Assembly: GCF_030272615.1 (NCBI RefSeq)
Contig: NC_081408.1
Span: 338,114,793-338,178,792, forward strand
Source of the DNA: Cryptomeria japonica
Lineage: Eukaryota; Streptophyta; Pinopsida; Cupressales; Cupressaceae
Direction: 5' to 3'
DNA: 64,000 bases
The position numbers were made by a program, and so were the translations under genes. How positions within the stretch are numbered: the first letter of the stretch is position 1; each line of letters opens with the position of its first letter. A model generated the notes under the pieces. That model saw only the letters and a program-made list of their open reading frames with translations, ran no database searches and had not been told where the DNA came from. This document shows, in pieces, positions 1 through 12,077 of this stretch.

Positions 1-1519
1 AATTCACCAGTTTATCCAATTGAGGCAAACCTCTTACCATTTTGGACTTATTGACTTTGACAATATTATCAAAGTCTACATGACAAAATCTCCTATGCCA
101 AAGTCAACTATCATCTACTTTAGTAATTAAACAGTTGTTGACTTTAGGATTTAGGTGAAATAGATTACCTTTTGTTTGCTTGCTGGTTGCAATTAGTTCA
201 TCTTTGCTTCCATATATTTTTCACATTTCATTCTTGAATTCTAGTGGATAACCTCTGTCATTGAGTTGGGCAACATTCAAAAGATTGTGTTTCAAGCCTT
301 CAACCTAGTAGACATCATCTACACTGCTCTTCCCATTAAGAGAAATTGTTCCTTTTCCTTTTATCATGCAAGGTGAGTCATTTCCAAATCTTACTACGCC
401 TCCATCAAATTTGTTTTGAGTAAGAAATTTACTCTGGTCACCAGTCATGTGGTGTGAACAACCACTGTCAATAATCCAATCATCAAAACTATCCATGCAA
501 GAGACTAATTCCTTCTGATCAAATGTCTCCTCTTTAATGGCAACAAAGACAATTTCCTCATTTGCATCATCTTCAGACTCCTCATATTTGATTCCTCCAT
601 CAACAACAATGAGACAATCTCTTTTGCCTTTTCCTTTGTACTTCTTATACTTCTCACATTTATGCTCATTGTCTCCGTTTGGACAGTTAGCTGCAATGTG
701 TCCAATCCTGTTACATGCAAAACACTTTAAAGGTAATTTACCTCTGTACTTACCTATACCTCTGGGTAACCACTTGGCCAATAGTGCTTCAAGCTCAACC
801 AAACTATCTTCATCATCAACTTATCTACTAGATTAGACTCATGACTGTGACTAGCTTCTCTGCTTTTCCTTACTAGTAGATTAAAAACTAAATCTCTAAA
901 TGCGCACTCTGATTTTTGAATACTTGCATCATAACTATTTAGCTCAAAAGCATTCAGTTTGCCAATGATGGAGTCAAGAGTTACCTTTGTAAATTATCAA
1001 TAGAATTAGCTCCTGAATTGCTGCAACTTGGATAGTGTAGACCAGTAGAAGGGTTCTCAACACCTTGCTAACCACTATGGTATCCTTCACTTCACCACCA
1101 ACACTTTTAATCTTACCAACAATCTCCTTGATCCTCTGACCATATTGTTGAATATTCTTACCTTCAACCATCTGCATATCATCAAATTTACTTCTTAAAC
1201 TCTTTTCTTTGGCAATATTCACATGCTCATCACCACTATAGATATCTTCAAGTTTCTTCCAAATATCATAAGAAGTCTCCAAACCATGGACAAAAATATA
1301 CTCTGCATCAGATAGGGAACTGATAATGGCCTCCAATACTTGATTATTCTCTTGTAGTTCCTTCTTTTGATCATTAGATATAATCCCACTAGGTAAGGTA
1401 TATTTGGTAGCCATATGTTCCCAATATTGGCTTTCTAGACTCTTAATATAAATTTTCATCCTATCACTTCAGATTCTGTAGTTTTCCCTATTGAACTTTG
1501 GACCTTCTATCTTCATCAT
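1..1519 (-). pseudogene. Copia element A2: gag and protease region, cut by the window edge
   Basis: This is the 5' part of a Ty1/copia polyprotein read leftward off the window. Two adjacent ATGs at 1519 and 1516 open a UBN2-like Gag that forms the virus-like particle; a TGA at 1469-1471 interrupts it early. An intact CCHC zinc knuckle (CFACNRIGHIAANC, starting at 724) binds RNA, and the aspartic protease motif WIIDSGCSHHM follows near 480. From about 300 to 1 come the end of the protease and the pre-integrase region. The stretch 975-800 has several stops and frameshifts. PBS and LTR lie directly upstream, so this is a second internal region behind the LTR it shares with element A. It is close in sequence to the 6,030-7,210 copy but lacks the internal gag deletion seen there. 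Confidence 0.85.
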
Positions 1520-1575
1520 GTTCTCCTAGATCTTTACCTCAAGTTGTTAGGCTTAGACACTAGAGGACCTGAAAT

Positions 1576-1589
1576 GCTCTGGTACCAAT
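1576..1589 (-). other. Primer-binding site of copia A2
   Basis: On the minus strand this reads ATTGGTACCAGAGC, directly after the LTR end. It is one base away from the usual plant copia PBS (TGGTATCAGAGC), complementary to the 3' end of initiator-Met tRNA. Confidence 0.85.
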
Positions 1590-2995
1590 TGATGATATGA
1601 TGAATCAATAAGGATCCAGACAACTACTGAGAGGGGGGGTGAATCAATAGATAGAAAATAAACTAATCTTTCACCAAACTCAAAAACCAACTCATAAAAC
1701 AATTCTTGAACTAACCGGTTCAAACACTAAACAATAAACTATAACTGCACTCACAAGTTTACCAGTTGACTGATATACCAAAACAACAATATAACATATT
1801 TGAAACATCAAACCATTTTACCAAAATATCAAATCATTTTACTAACAATAGTAAAAGTACATTTCAGATTACTACTAGTCAACTTAACACATCTAAGTGG
1901 ATTTATCAGTTGAGCAAATTAACTATATCAAAACATAACCACAAAAACCATTCATCACTTGACATAATGATTTTTTACATGGAAACCCAAATAGGAAAAA
2001 CCATGGTGGGGATGAATACTTACAAATATTATGAACTCTCCTAAAGTTCACCGTGTTAGGATCCAAGCCTATTAAAGCTTTACAAAATGTCCTTTTAGGA
2101 ACATATCCTATTAAAGACCACCCTATCAAGGGATTGACTATAATGCCTTGTTAGAAGCAATACCCTATTAGGAGTAACCCCGATAGAGGATTTGAAAATC
2201 CAAACTAATGGATCACCTGGTTAGAGGATTTAGAAAACACCAAGCCTATGAAAGCTTACTCGGTTAAGGGATTTAACTGTTATAATTGTTAGAGAACAAC
2301 ATGGTTTATGCTGATCTAGTAATAGCACTATCTGCTTGATTAGGTCCTTTCATGCTCCTATCTACCTTCAAACATTCTGTAGATACTCCTTTTGGTTTGA
2401 CAATTAAACACATCGACACTCAACCAAAATTGTCAACACTACAACAAAACAACTCATTGACCTTATAGGCAAAACAATAGGTCGGTAACACATCACAAAC
2501 CTAAGATCTCATTGAGATTACAAACAAAAGTTGATTCAAACATGACCATTGGATTACATATAAATCATTGCACATTATCCTAGACAACCTCAGCCGCTCC
2601 TTGATCACTACTCATCGAAACTTGTAACTCATCATGCGGTTTCCACTTCCTGCAATGCACTTATTGATTCCTAAGAAAAAAATAGTTATCTCTACATGCC
2701 AAAAATCATTGTGAAACTCATCACATGAAATCATGCATACATGGCATAATCATATCCTATCACCATTTTATCATAGACCAACACAATTCAACACAACTGA
2801 TTCACCATGCTCCATCAATTAGGGTTTGGCACATCAACAAGTAGGGTTACTAGTTGATCTCACTACTTCTTAAGTAATACTAGTTTTCTTCACTTGCACA
2901 ACTACCAGTTGCATAAAACATCATTATCGATTACAATTGACATCAATGATAATAATTAAACTTCATTAATGCAATATTTATGCAATATTCCAACA
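1590..2995 (-). repeat. Copia LTR (1,406 bp) shared by elements A and A2
   Basis: On the minus strand the LTR starts TGTTGG at 2995, just after a polypurine tract, and ends CATCA at 1590, just before a PBS. It is therefore the 3' LTR of element A and the 5' LTR of A2 at once. It matches 8,928-10,140 at roughly 90 percent by eye. Inside (about 2,020-2,290) are diverged repeats of an AAATCCcTTAACcgGGT-like motif, next to a box resembling GTGGTTTTTCC..TTTGGGTTTCCAC that also occurs in other LTRs of the window. Confidence 0.85.
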
Positions 2996-3010
2996 ATCTC
3001 CCCCTTTGGC
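2996..3010 (-). other. Polypurine tract of copia A
   Basis: The minus strand reads GCCAAAGGGGGAGAT immediately before the LTR start TGTTGG. This is the usual plus-strand priming site of LTR retrotransposons. Between it and the end of RNase H lie about 340 bp of 3' untranslated sequence. Confidence 0.8.
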
Positions 3011-3350
3011 ATTGATGGCAATACAAATTCCAATACCCTTGATTGTGATGATTGAGAGTAATGCACATACACAGGTATAGGAATCCTTCTTTACATTTTA
3101 CCATGTACTTTCCTTCAACTCTCCATGTCTTCAACTAGTAAATAGTTACAATTATTCTCTCAATTCTTCTCCCCCATAATCATACAGTTCTTCTCCCCCT
3201 TTGACAATAATGCCAAAGTGAAAGTAAAACATAGTGTCATACTTCATTGTTTTGCATCAAGTTGCTCCACCTGTGGAGTAGCTCCACTCTACACCAATCC
3301 TACTTCAATATTCTTCAATTACCTCTGGGACTGATGTCTTCCACGTCTAT

Positions 3351-4925
3351 TCAACTAACCTCATGTAGGGGCACAACCCCTAGCTGGCTTCTAAGGTACT
3401 CAAAAATAGCTTTAGGTAGAGGTTTAGTAAATATATCCGCCAGTTGTTCCTTAGTAGATATATGCTCCAGTATCACATCTTTACTCTGCACTTTCTCTCT
3501 CAAGAAATGACATTTCAGCTCAATATGCTTGGTTCTAGCATGCAACACTAGGTTCTTTGAAATATTTATTGCATTGGTGTTATCACAGAAAATTCTTACC
3601 AGTTTTGTGATCTTCAACTTAAACCTTCCAAAATGTGTTTCATCCAAATTGACTGGGTACAATTCATATATGTTGCAACATATTCAGCTTCAATAGTTGA
3701 CTGTGATGTACAAATTTTCTTCTTGCTACTCCAAGATACAAGTCTTCGTCCAAGAAAGAATGCACCTCTGGTTGTACTCTTTCTGTCATCAACATTTCAT
3801 GCACAGTCTGCATTTGTATACACTTTCAAATTTAAGTTACCTACATATGGATACTATAATCCATAATCAATATTACCTTTCAAGTATCTGAATATCCTTT
3901 TAGTTGCTACCATGTGTGTCTCCTTTAGGTTCTTCTGAAATCTAGCAACTAATCCAAGTGCATGAGTAATATCCGGTCTACTGTCAACAACATAATGTAG
4001 TTTTCCTATCATTGGCTTGTACTCATTTTCATCAACGGATGTAGCATCATCCTCCTTAGATAGTTTATAGCCTATAACCATTGGTGTCCCAACTAGTTTA
4101 CGGTCTCCCATTCCAAATGTCTCCAATACCTCTATCACATATTTGGACTGAGTGATAAAGATACCATTCTTCATCTGTTGAATTTACAAACCTATAAATC
4201 ATTTTATCAGACATCTCAAATTCACTTTTCATCTCATTTGCAAAGTCATCACTCATGTCATCATTGCCTCGAAAAATAATATCATCCACAAACACCTCAC
4301 TAACCAGTATCTTATCTCCTATAGTCTTGAGATATATATTGTTGTCTTCACTAGTTCTCTAAAAACCTATCTTCACCAAATGTGAATGTAGTCTTTCATA
4401 CCATGCTCTTGGTGCTTGCTTTAGTCCATATAATGCCTTGTGTAGTTTGCAAACCATATCCTTTGCATCAGTCAAAGCATAACCATCTGGTTGTTCAATG
4501 TAGACTTCCTCTTCTAGTATTCCATTTATAAATGTTGATTTCATATCCATCTGATATACTTTGAATCCCCTATATGCTGCAAATGCAAGTAGAGTCCTAA
4601 AACCTTCTAATCTTGAAATTGGTGCAAATGTATTGCCATAGTCTTCTCCTTCTTCCTATAAATAACCTTTGCATACCAGTTTGGCTTTGTTTCTGACTAC
4701 TACTCCATCTTCATTCACTTTATTCCTAAAAACCCACTTGGTACCTATTACATTTTTGTTCACCAATTTGGGTACTAGGGTCCATGTCTTGTTCTTCTCA
4801 ATCTGGTCAAGCTCCTCTTCCATAACTTTGACCAAGTGATCATGTCCAAAAACTTCCTTTATTGTTCTGGGATCAATAGTGGAGATAATACAATAATTCT
4901 CTCTAATTCTTCTTCCGGTTAACAC
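3351..4925 (-). pseudogene. Copia A: reverse transcriptase and RNase H, broken
   Basis: Reading leftward, the RT begins at 4925 with the LDQIEKNKTWTLV and GTKWVFRNK motifs. It continues through the MDMKSTFINGILEEEVYIEQP block and GLKQAPRAWYERLH (4,550-4,359). The catalytic loop at about 4,295 is FVDD where YVDD is usual. The connection domain (SRPDITHALGLVARF) lies near 3,950, and RNase H ends at 3351 with FCDNTNAI, HARTKHIELKCHF and QLADIFTKPLP. Frameshifts separate at least five reading-frame pieces, so no RT can be made. The gene order PR-IN-RT-RH places it in Ty1/copia. It lies between the integrase remnant and the PPT of the same element. Confidence 0.9.
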
Positions 4926-5189
4926 TCCAGCATCTTCATCACCAATAATTTGATTAGGATCATGATTGAGTCTTACATACCTCAGAATAACATGATCAGG
5001 ATCATCAAATTCTTCTTCCTCACTATCTTCATCTTCTAAAGAATCTACCTATTCTGGTTTATTTGGTATTGTAGCATTCATCTCACCAACTTCTAGCTTC
5101 ACCGGTTTTGGCTCCAAGATCAAAATGTAAGGTTCATCTTCCTTCTTCTTCTTGTTGGTCTCTCTTGAATCTTCAGGATACTCATCCAC

Positions 5190-6000
5190 TTAGACATTAG
5201 CATTTTCAATGATCTTTTGTGTCTGGTTGTTGTAACATTTGTAGGCTTTTCTCTTGGTGGAGTACCCAAGAAATATGCCTTCATCACACTTAGCATCAAA
5301 TTTACCGTCATAGTTACCTTTCTTGATAAAACATTTACTACCAAAAACCTTAAAGTAACTAACATTAGGTGATCTACCATACCAGTATTCATAAGGAGTT
5401 TTATCCTTACCTCTTTCAACCAATACCCGATTCATATTATAGATAGTTGTGGTGATAGCTACTCTCCAGAAAGTCTTAGCAACACTACCATGTATTAGCA
5501 TAGTTCTAGCAACGTCAATAAATGACTGGTTGTTTCTCTCTGCAATACCATTCTATTGTGGTGTCCTCACTATAGAAAATTGCCTCTTAATTCCATTATC
5601 TTCACAATATTTAGTGAATTCCTTAGAAGTAAATTCACCACCTTAATCAGTTCTAAGACACTTTATCTTCTTTCCACTTTACTTTTCAGCTAAGGCCTTG
5701 AATGCCTTGAACTCACTAAAGGCTTTTTTTTAATCCTTCAAGAATGTGACCCACATCATTCTTGAGCAATCATCAGTGAAGATCATAAAATACTGATCAC
5801 TTTGAATGCTTCTAGTCCTTATTGGTCCACGAAGGTCTATATGAACCAAATCTAGCAAATGTTCTATTGAGAAGGATTTTCTCTTAAAATTTGAGGATGT
5901 CATCTTTCCTAACTGACATTCCTTACACAGAGAATTCACCTGTTTGTCCAACTGAGACAAACCTCTTACCATTTTGGACTTACTGACTTTGACAATGTTA
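5190..6000 (-). pseudogene. Copia A: integrase, broken
   Basis: The zinc-binding part (CKECQLGKM) at about 5,920 is followed by the catalytic core. The first Asp lies in LVHIDLRGP and the second in MIFTDDCSRMMWV. The block from about 5,700 to 5,500 has stops and a frameshift but still shows the SDxGGEF and PQxNGIxER regions in pieces. The C-terminal part (TIYNMNRVLVERG, TPYEYWYGRSPNVSYFKVFGSK) runs 5,501-5,190. In the living family this enzyme inserts the cDNA; here the frame is interrupted. It is continuous with the protease remnant upstream and RT downstream. Confidence 0.85.
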
Positions 6001-6029
6001 TCAAAGTTTACATGACAAAATCTCCTATG

Positions 6030-7210
6030 TTAAAGCCAACTGTCATCTACTTTAGCAATTAAATAGTTGTTGACTTTAGGATTTAGGTGAAACAACTTAC
6101 CTTTTGTCTGCTTGTTGGTTGCAATTAGTTCACCTTTTATTCCATAGATTTTGCACATTCCATTCTTGAATTCCAGTGAATAACCTCTGTCACTGAGTTG
6201 GGCAACACTCAAAAGATTGTGTTTCAAGCCTTCAACCCAGGAGACATCATCTGCACTTCTCTTCCCATTAAGATAAATGGTTCCTTTTCCTTTTACCATG
6301 CAAGGTGAGTCATTTCCAAATCTTACTACACCTCCATCAAATTTGTTCAGAGTAGGAAATTTATTTTGGTCATCGATCATGTGGTGTGAATAACCACTAT
6401 CAATAATCCAATAATCATAACTATCCATGCGAGAGAATAATGACTTTTGATCAGATGTATCCTCTTTAATGGAAACAAAGACAATGTCCTCATTTGCATC
6501 ATCTTCAGACTCCTCATCTGTGATTCCTCCATCAATAGAAATGAGACAATCTCTTTTGCCTTTGCCTTTTTACTTCTTATACTTCTCACATTTATGCTCA
6601 TTGTCTCCATTTGGATAGTTAGCTGCAATGTGTCCAATCGCGTTACATGCAAAACACTTTAAAGGTAGTTTACCTCTGTACTTACCCATACCTCTAGGTA
6701 ACCGCTTGGCCACCAGTTCTTTAAGCTCAACTGGTAGAAGGGTTCTCAACACATTGCTAACCACTATGGTATCCTCCACTTTACCACTAGGACTTTTAAT
6801 CTCATCGACTATCTCCTTGATCCTTTGACCATACTATTGGATATTCTCACCTTCAACCATCCACATGTCATCAAATTTACCTCTCAAACTCTCTTCTTTG
6901 GCAATCTTCACATGCTCATCACTGCTATAGATATCTTCAAGTTTCTTCCTCACATCATAAGTAGTCTCCAAACCATGGACATCAACATACTCTGCATCAA
7001 ACAGGGAACTGATAATGGCCTCCAATGCTTGATTATTCTCTTGTAGTTCCTTTTTTTTGATCATCAGACAGAACCCCACTAGGTAAGGTATATTTGGTAA
7101 CCACATGTTCCCAATATTGGCTTCCTAGACTCTTAATATAGATTTTCATCCTATCACTCCAGATTTTGTTTTTTTCCCTATTGAACTTTGGACCTTCTTT
7201 CTTCACCTGT
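6030..7210 (-). pseudogene. Copia A: gag and protease, with an internal gag deletion
   Basis: A UBN2-like Gag begins near 7,200; the ATG that A2 has here reads GTG. A T-run at 7,051-7,058 shifts the frame. Compared with A2, about 245 bp of mid-gag are missing at about 6,730: the LRTLLPV segment joins directly to the region just before the zinc knuckle. The knuckle (from about 6,656) reads CFACNAIGHIAANY, so its last Cys is Tyr and it should not bind zinc. The protease motif WIIDSGYSHHM follows at about 6,410 and a pre-integrase segment runs to 6030. It belongs to the same family as copia D. Confidence 0.85.
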
Positions 7211-7264
7211 TCTCCTATATCTTTACCTCAAGCTATTAGGATTATACACTAGAGGACCTAAAAT

Positions 7265-7278
7265 GCTCTAATACCAAT
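7265..7278 (-). other. Primer-binding site of copia A
   Basis: The minus strand reads ATTGGTATTAGAGC, one base away from the initiator-Met PBS. It adjoins a 17-bp LTR stub at 7,279-7,295. Confidence 0.8.
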
Positions 7279-7295
7279 TGATGATATGATGAATT

Positions 7296-8927
7296 TGTTG
7301 GCGTTGTGTTGTCATTGATGTCAACCGGTATGGGATGCCCATCGGTAGAAGAGATGTATGTGCAACAAAGTGTTGAAGAAGTACAGGATGTGATATCTTG
7401 GATATCACCTTATGCTACAGAACACCAATAAAGGTAAAAAACAAGTTAGTGCATAACTTTTGTGATGGGACAAAAAGGTGGTTGAGTGGTTAGTTGTGAT
7501 AAAGAGGTAGAATGTTATCTAAATCAAATCAACACTGGAAGAAAAGGATGAACTGGTAGGTTGTAAGGATGTAGAAGACAAGGTGTTACTTCATCAAGTA
7601 AGTGGAGCTTATCTCCTATTATGCATCAAGTGCATCATAGTTTGGACAGATAAGAGTGAAGAGGTAAAGGCAAGCACTTGAAGGATCACACTGAATCCAC
7701 CAATGAATTGAAGGAATGCCCTAAGTGCATGAGATCAGGGTTATGCACTAGACTAGAAGAGAAGGCATGATGCCAGTATAGAGGAAGTATGAAGTGTTTG
7801 TCATCTTGACAAACCAGTTGTGATATGGTCAAAGATAATTAGGGAAAAGGCAAGTTTGAGTAGATACAAACAGAGGAATCTGAACTGACTGAAGGAAGAT
7901 GGAGCCTTGAGAATAATGATGACATGGTGTTATCAAGAGTGATAACTGGTATGTAAGTCTACCGGTTATATAAGCAAGGTGCAGTTGTAGAAGATCTCCC
8001 CATTGTGGGAATGAGCATACTTAGGACTTACAAGTTTGGAGATTGGTTTGAGAGTTATATCGATAGTTCAAGATGAGAGCAGATATGATAAGGTAATTGG
8101 TAAAATGGTTGAGACTGGAAGGGTTAGCAAATTGACAGAAGTAAGGAACCGGTAGGGTGGTTGGTCAATGATCTTACTTGGACCAACTTGAAGTTCCAAG
8201 CTAGCAGATAGTCGACATAGAGTCAACATGGCAAACCCACGTTTGGATAAAGATAGAATGTACAATGACAGGGTTGTTGTAGGGTTGGTCAGCTTTAATG
8301 AAAACTCACCCAAATCACAAGACATGTCGCAAAGCTATTGCAGGGGCTTGAGGCTTGAGGTCTAGAAGATAACTACAAGTCAACTAAGAAAGATTGAGAA
8401 GATTGAGGTGATGAAGGAAAAAAAACAACAAATCTTTTTTGATTGATTGATAGATTAGCTATGAGGGTAAAAAGCAAGTCGCTAGAAAGGGAAGGCATGA
8501 TCTAGGAGATGCGACCATGGTGGAGTTGTGCATTCAGATGTCAGAAAGATCAAATCTTGCAAGATCTGATTGGATTTAGTTTGCCTCGAGAATGATGAGG
8601 AAACCCTAACCGCCTGGTTTTTGAATTGGTTTTGGAGAGAAAGCTAGTATATAAGCATACGGCGGAAGAAGAAGAATGTTGCTGCTGAATAGAGGAATAT
8701 TGTGTGATTGCGAAGTTGAAGACTTTTGCAAGTGAGAACAAATCAGCCAAGTGCTCAACGAACATCTATGAAAAGAGTGGAAGTGAGAGAGAACCGGTTT
8801 GAATCTTTCAACCGGTTGAAGGAAAGAACCAGTAGTGTTCATACTTACTAGAGCAGAAGTGAAGGAGGGTGAAGAGAGGTAAACTGATAGTGCTTATCAG
8901 CAGAGAAGCAATAGTTGAAGAGCAATA
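7296..8927 (+). repeat. Partial LTR of another family lodged in the 5' LTR of copia A
   Basis: The block starts TGTTGGCG, like the other plus-strand LTRs here, and carries the ACCGGT-rich start and GAGAGAG-rich middle they share. It lacks their usual 3' part (the repeated AAATCCcTTAACcgGGT motifs and the C-run before the PBS). It replaces 166 bp of the host LTR, equivalent to 1,606-1,771 of the 3' LTR. I see no target-site duplication. Short reading frames inside have no recognisable protein. Confidence 0.5.
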
Positions 8928-10140
8928 GATATACCAAAATAATAGTATAATAGATCTGAAACATCAAACCATTTTACCAAAACATCAAATCGTTTTACTG
9001 ATAATAGTAAAAGCACATTTCAGATTATTGTCGGTCATCTTAACACATCTAAGTGGATTTATCAGTTAAGAAAATTAACTATATCAAAACATAACCACAA
9101 AAACCATTCACCACTTGACACAATGATTTTTTATGTGGAAACCCAAATGGGAAAAACCACAGTGGGGATGAATACCCACAAGTATTCTAAACTCTTCTAA
9201 AGTTTGCCCTGTCCTGTTAAAGCTTTACAAAATGTCTTGTTAGGAATAGATCCTGTTAAAGACCACCCTATCAAGGGATTGACTATAATGCCCTGTTAGA
9301 AGAAATACCCAGTTAGGAGTAACCTCGGTAGAGGATTTGAAAATCCAAGCCAATGGATCACCTGGTTAGAGGATTTAGAAAACATCAAGACTGTGAAAGC
9401 TTACCATGTTAAGGGATTTAACTATTTTAATTGTTAGAGAATAACAGGGTTTATGTTGATCTGGTAATAGTACAATCTTCTTGATCAGATCCTTTCATGC
9501 TCTTATCTTCCTTCAAACATTATGTAGATACTCCTTCTGGTTTGACAATTAAACACACCGACACTCAACCAAACTTATCAACACTACAACTAAACAACTC
9601 ATCGACCTTATAGGCAAAACAATAGGTTGGTAAAACATCACAAACCTAAGATCTCATAGAGATTACAAACAAAAATTGGTTCAAAAATGATCATTGGATT
9701 ACATAGAAATAATTGCATATTGTCCTAGGCAACCTTGACCGCTCCTTAATCACTGCTCATCGAAACCTATAACTCATCATGCGGTTTTGACTTCATGCAA
9801 TGCACTTGTTGATTCCCAAGTAAACATTATTATCTCTATGCATCAAAAACCACTTTGAAACTCATCACATACAATCATGCATACGTGACATAATCATCTC
9901 CTATCACCATTTTATCATAGACCAACACAAATCAACACAACCAATTCACCATGCTCCATCAGTTAGGGTTGGGCACATCAACAGGTAGGGTTACCAGTTG
10001 ATCTTACTACTTCTTAAGTAATACCGATTTCCTTCACTTGCACAACTACCGACTGCATAACAACATCATTACTGGTTACAATTGACATCAATGACAATAC
10101 TTAAACTTGATTAAAGCAATCTTCATGCAATATGCCAACA
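8928..10140 (-). repeat. 5' LTR of copia A, main part
   Basis: It aligns along its length with 1,772-2,995 and starts TGTTGG at 10140 on the minus strand. The last 17 bp of the same LTR are at 7,279-7,295, on the far side of the intruding block. Divergence from the 3' LTR is about 10 percent by eye, which makes this an old insertion. Confidence 0.85.
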
Positions 10141-10784
10141 ATCAACAAATTGTCAAATCACTACAACATTATATAAGATCATGTGACAGTAATGTGAGGT
10201 CAATATTTCAATACAAAGAACATAGAATATAAAACAGTGAACAACACTCAAAGGACATCAGAGATGAAGAACCACATCTACAACAATAGTGAAATAGCCC
10301 TGGGTATGGGAGGATGGAGTAAAAAATGAAGATGTCAATAAGCACAAGAACAATCATAGTCGAGTTAAATATGCAATCACAGGGTACTCAGAGCCAATGA
10401 AGATTTCAAGAAAAATACCATAATAACAAGGGCAATGACCTTTTTGATACAAACAACAAGCTATAGAGACTTTCAAAGGGAAATATCAATATTTGTGGAT
10501 GACATAGTTCAATCCGTGCCATGAAATACCCAACAACCACCACCATTTGCAGAAAAATAAAGAGCAAATCAATCTTTAGCATAGTGGGCTTACCACGAGA
10601 ACTTCAACAAATCATCAAAAGCAGAGATTTGGGCTCAATGGAGTTGTTTTTAGCTCGAAACCTAGGTCTCCATCCCTCATAAAATTACCAACAATGAAAC
10701 AAATAAAAAAAAATCAAATGTTATTATCTTTTTTGTCACTCTTGTCTTAGGGTTTTAAAACCCTAAAGATGTCAATAGGAGTTA
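10141..10784. other. No recognisable gene; contains a 20-bp palindrome
   Basis: AT-rich sequence with no credible reading frame or motif. At 10,747-10,766 lies the perfect palindrome TTAGGGTTTTAAAACCCTAA, two inverted telo-box-like halves (AAACCCTAA). Confidence 0.5.
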
Positions 10785-10789
10785 TAAGG

Positions 10790-11949
10790 TGTTGGCATTT
10801 TTGTGGTTTATGTTGTGATTGTCATTGATGGACACACACTTGTATTAAGATCCCCTTTATATGTATGAGCTTATGCTCAACCGGTATTTTGTTCCAATCG
10901 GTATGTTGTATACTAGTCTCTAGACTAGTGGTGATTTTGCAGAATGTGTCTCCCGGTCTGAAGTGGCATGTCGACCCCAAGCGGTTCACAGATCATAAGT
11001 GGTACGAGGAAGAAAAAGTGGCACAACACATTCTTACCAGTCTTCAATTTTGTCAAACTGGCAACCGGTATTTTGTATGAACTGGTAACACTCTGTGATG
11101 AGTTACCAACCAGCATTTTGTGATGAGTTACCAATCCACCGATTGTTTGATGGTACCGACACATTGACGGTCATTCTTGTGTCGTGTTACTGAATATGTC
11201 TAAATTCACTGAACCTTGGAAATTGTAATGTAATCCTATTGGACTAACATGAAATCAGATTCCTTTAAAAGGACATCATGTCTAGGGTTTTTGAGTTGTT
11301 GAAGAAGTTGCGAAAAGGGTTAATGTTGAGCTAGGGTTTAAGGTGAAAGTTGAGAGAGATCTTATCAGAGAAGATCGAGTTGTAACTGAGAGAGAGATAG
11401 AGGAGGCTGAAGTAATGCTGGAATGCATTAGCTGTGAGCAATACTAGATCTAACCAAGCAGTTTGTGCTATTAGAAAGATCAAACACTTGTTGATTACTC
11501 ACATCTTTGACAAGTCTATAGCCCTTAACCAGGTAGGCCTCAAAGCCTTTGTAAAATCCTCTAACAAGGTGGTTCACACATGTGAATCTAAAATCCTCTA
11601 ACGAGGTAGTCTTTAATCGGACTTATCTCCTAGATTGAGATTCCTAATAGGATTTGTTCTGGTGAAGAACATTGTAAGATCTTAACCGGTCTGGTTTCTA
11701 TTCTGCAGATAGTGACTTGTGAGTTCCATCTCACCGTGTTTTTTCCCAGTTGGGTTTCCACATCAAATATATTGTGTTATGGTTGTATTGCTTTTGTGGG
11801 TGAATGCTTTATTCGCATTTTGGTTTGCATATGTGGTAACTGGTTTGACTGTTAGACTGCTTTACCGGTTTATCCTTAGACTATGTAAGGGTTTTAGTGC
11901 AAAGATTTTTGGCATACTAATTCACCCCCCCCCCTCTTAGTATTCATCA
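10790..11949 (+). mobile_element. Solo LTR, copia type (1,160 bp), TSD TAAGG
   Basis: It starts TGTTGGCA and ends TTCATCA. The 5-bp duplication TAAGG stands at 10,785-10,789 and 11,950-11,954. No PBS or PPT adjoins it, so the body was lost by LTR-LTR recombination. A TATA-like TTTAAAAGG lies near 11,263. The 3' part has the repeated AAATCC..TCTAACGAGGT motifs, the CTCACCGTG box near 11,730 and a C-run before the end. It shares the ACCGGTATTT and TGTGATGAGTTACC motifs with the LTR of element E, so they are probably related families. Confidence 0.9.
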
Positions 11950-12077
11950 TAAGGCTTTTGCCTTTATTTTACAATAAGCTTAATTTTAATATTTGAGCCA
12001 TGACATCCTTTTGTTTTATGCCTTGTGATTCATTTTATGTATTTTATATAAACACTTATAAAACTCCTTATAATAAG

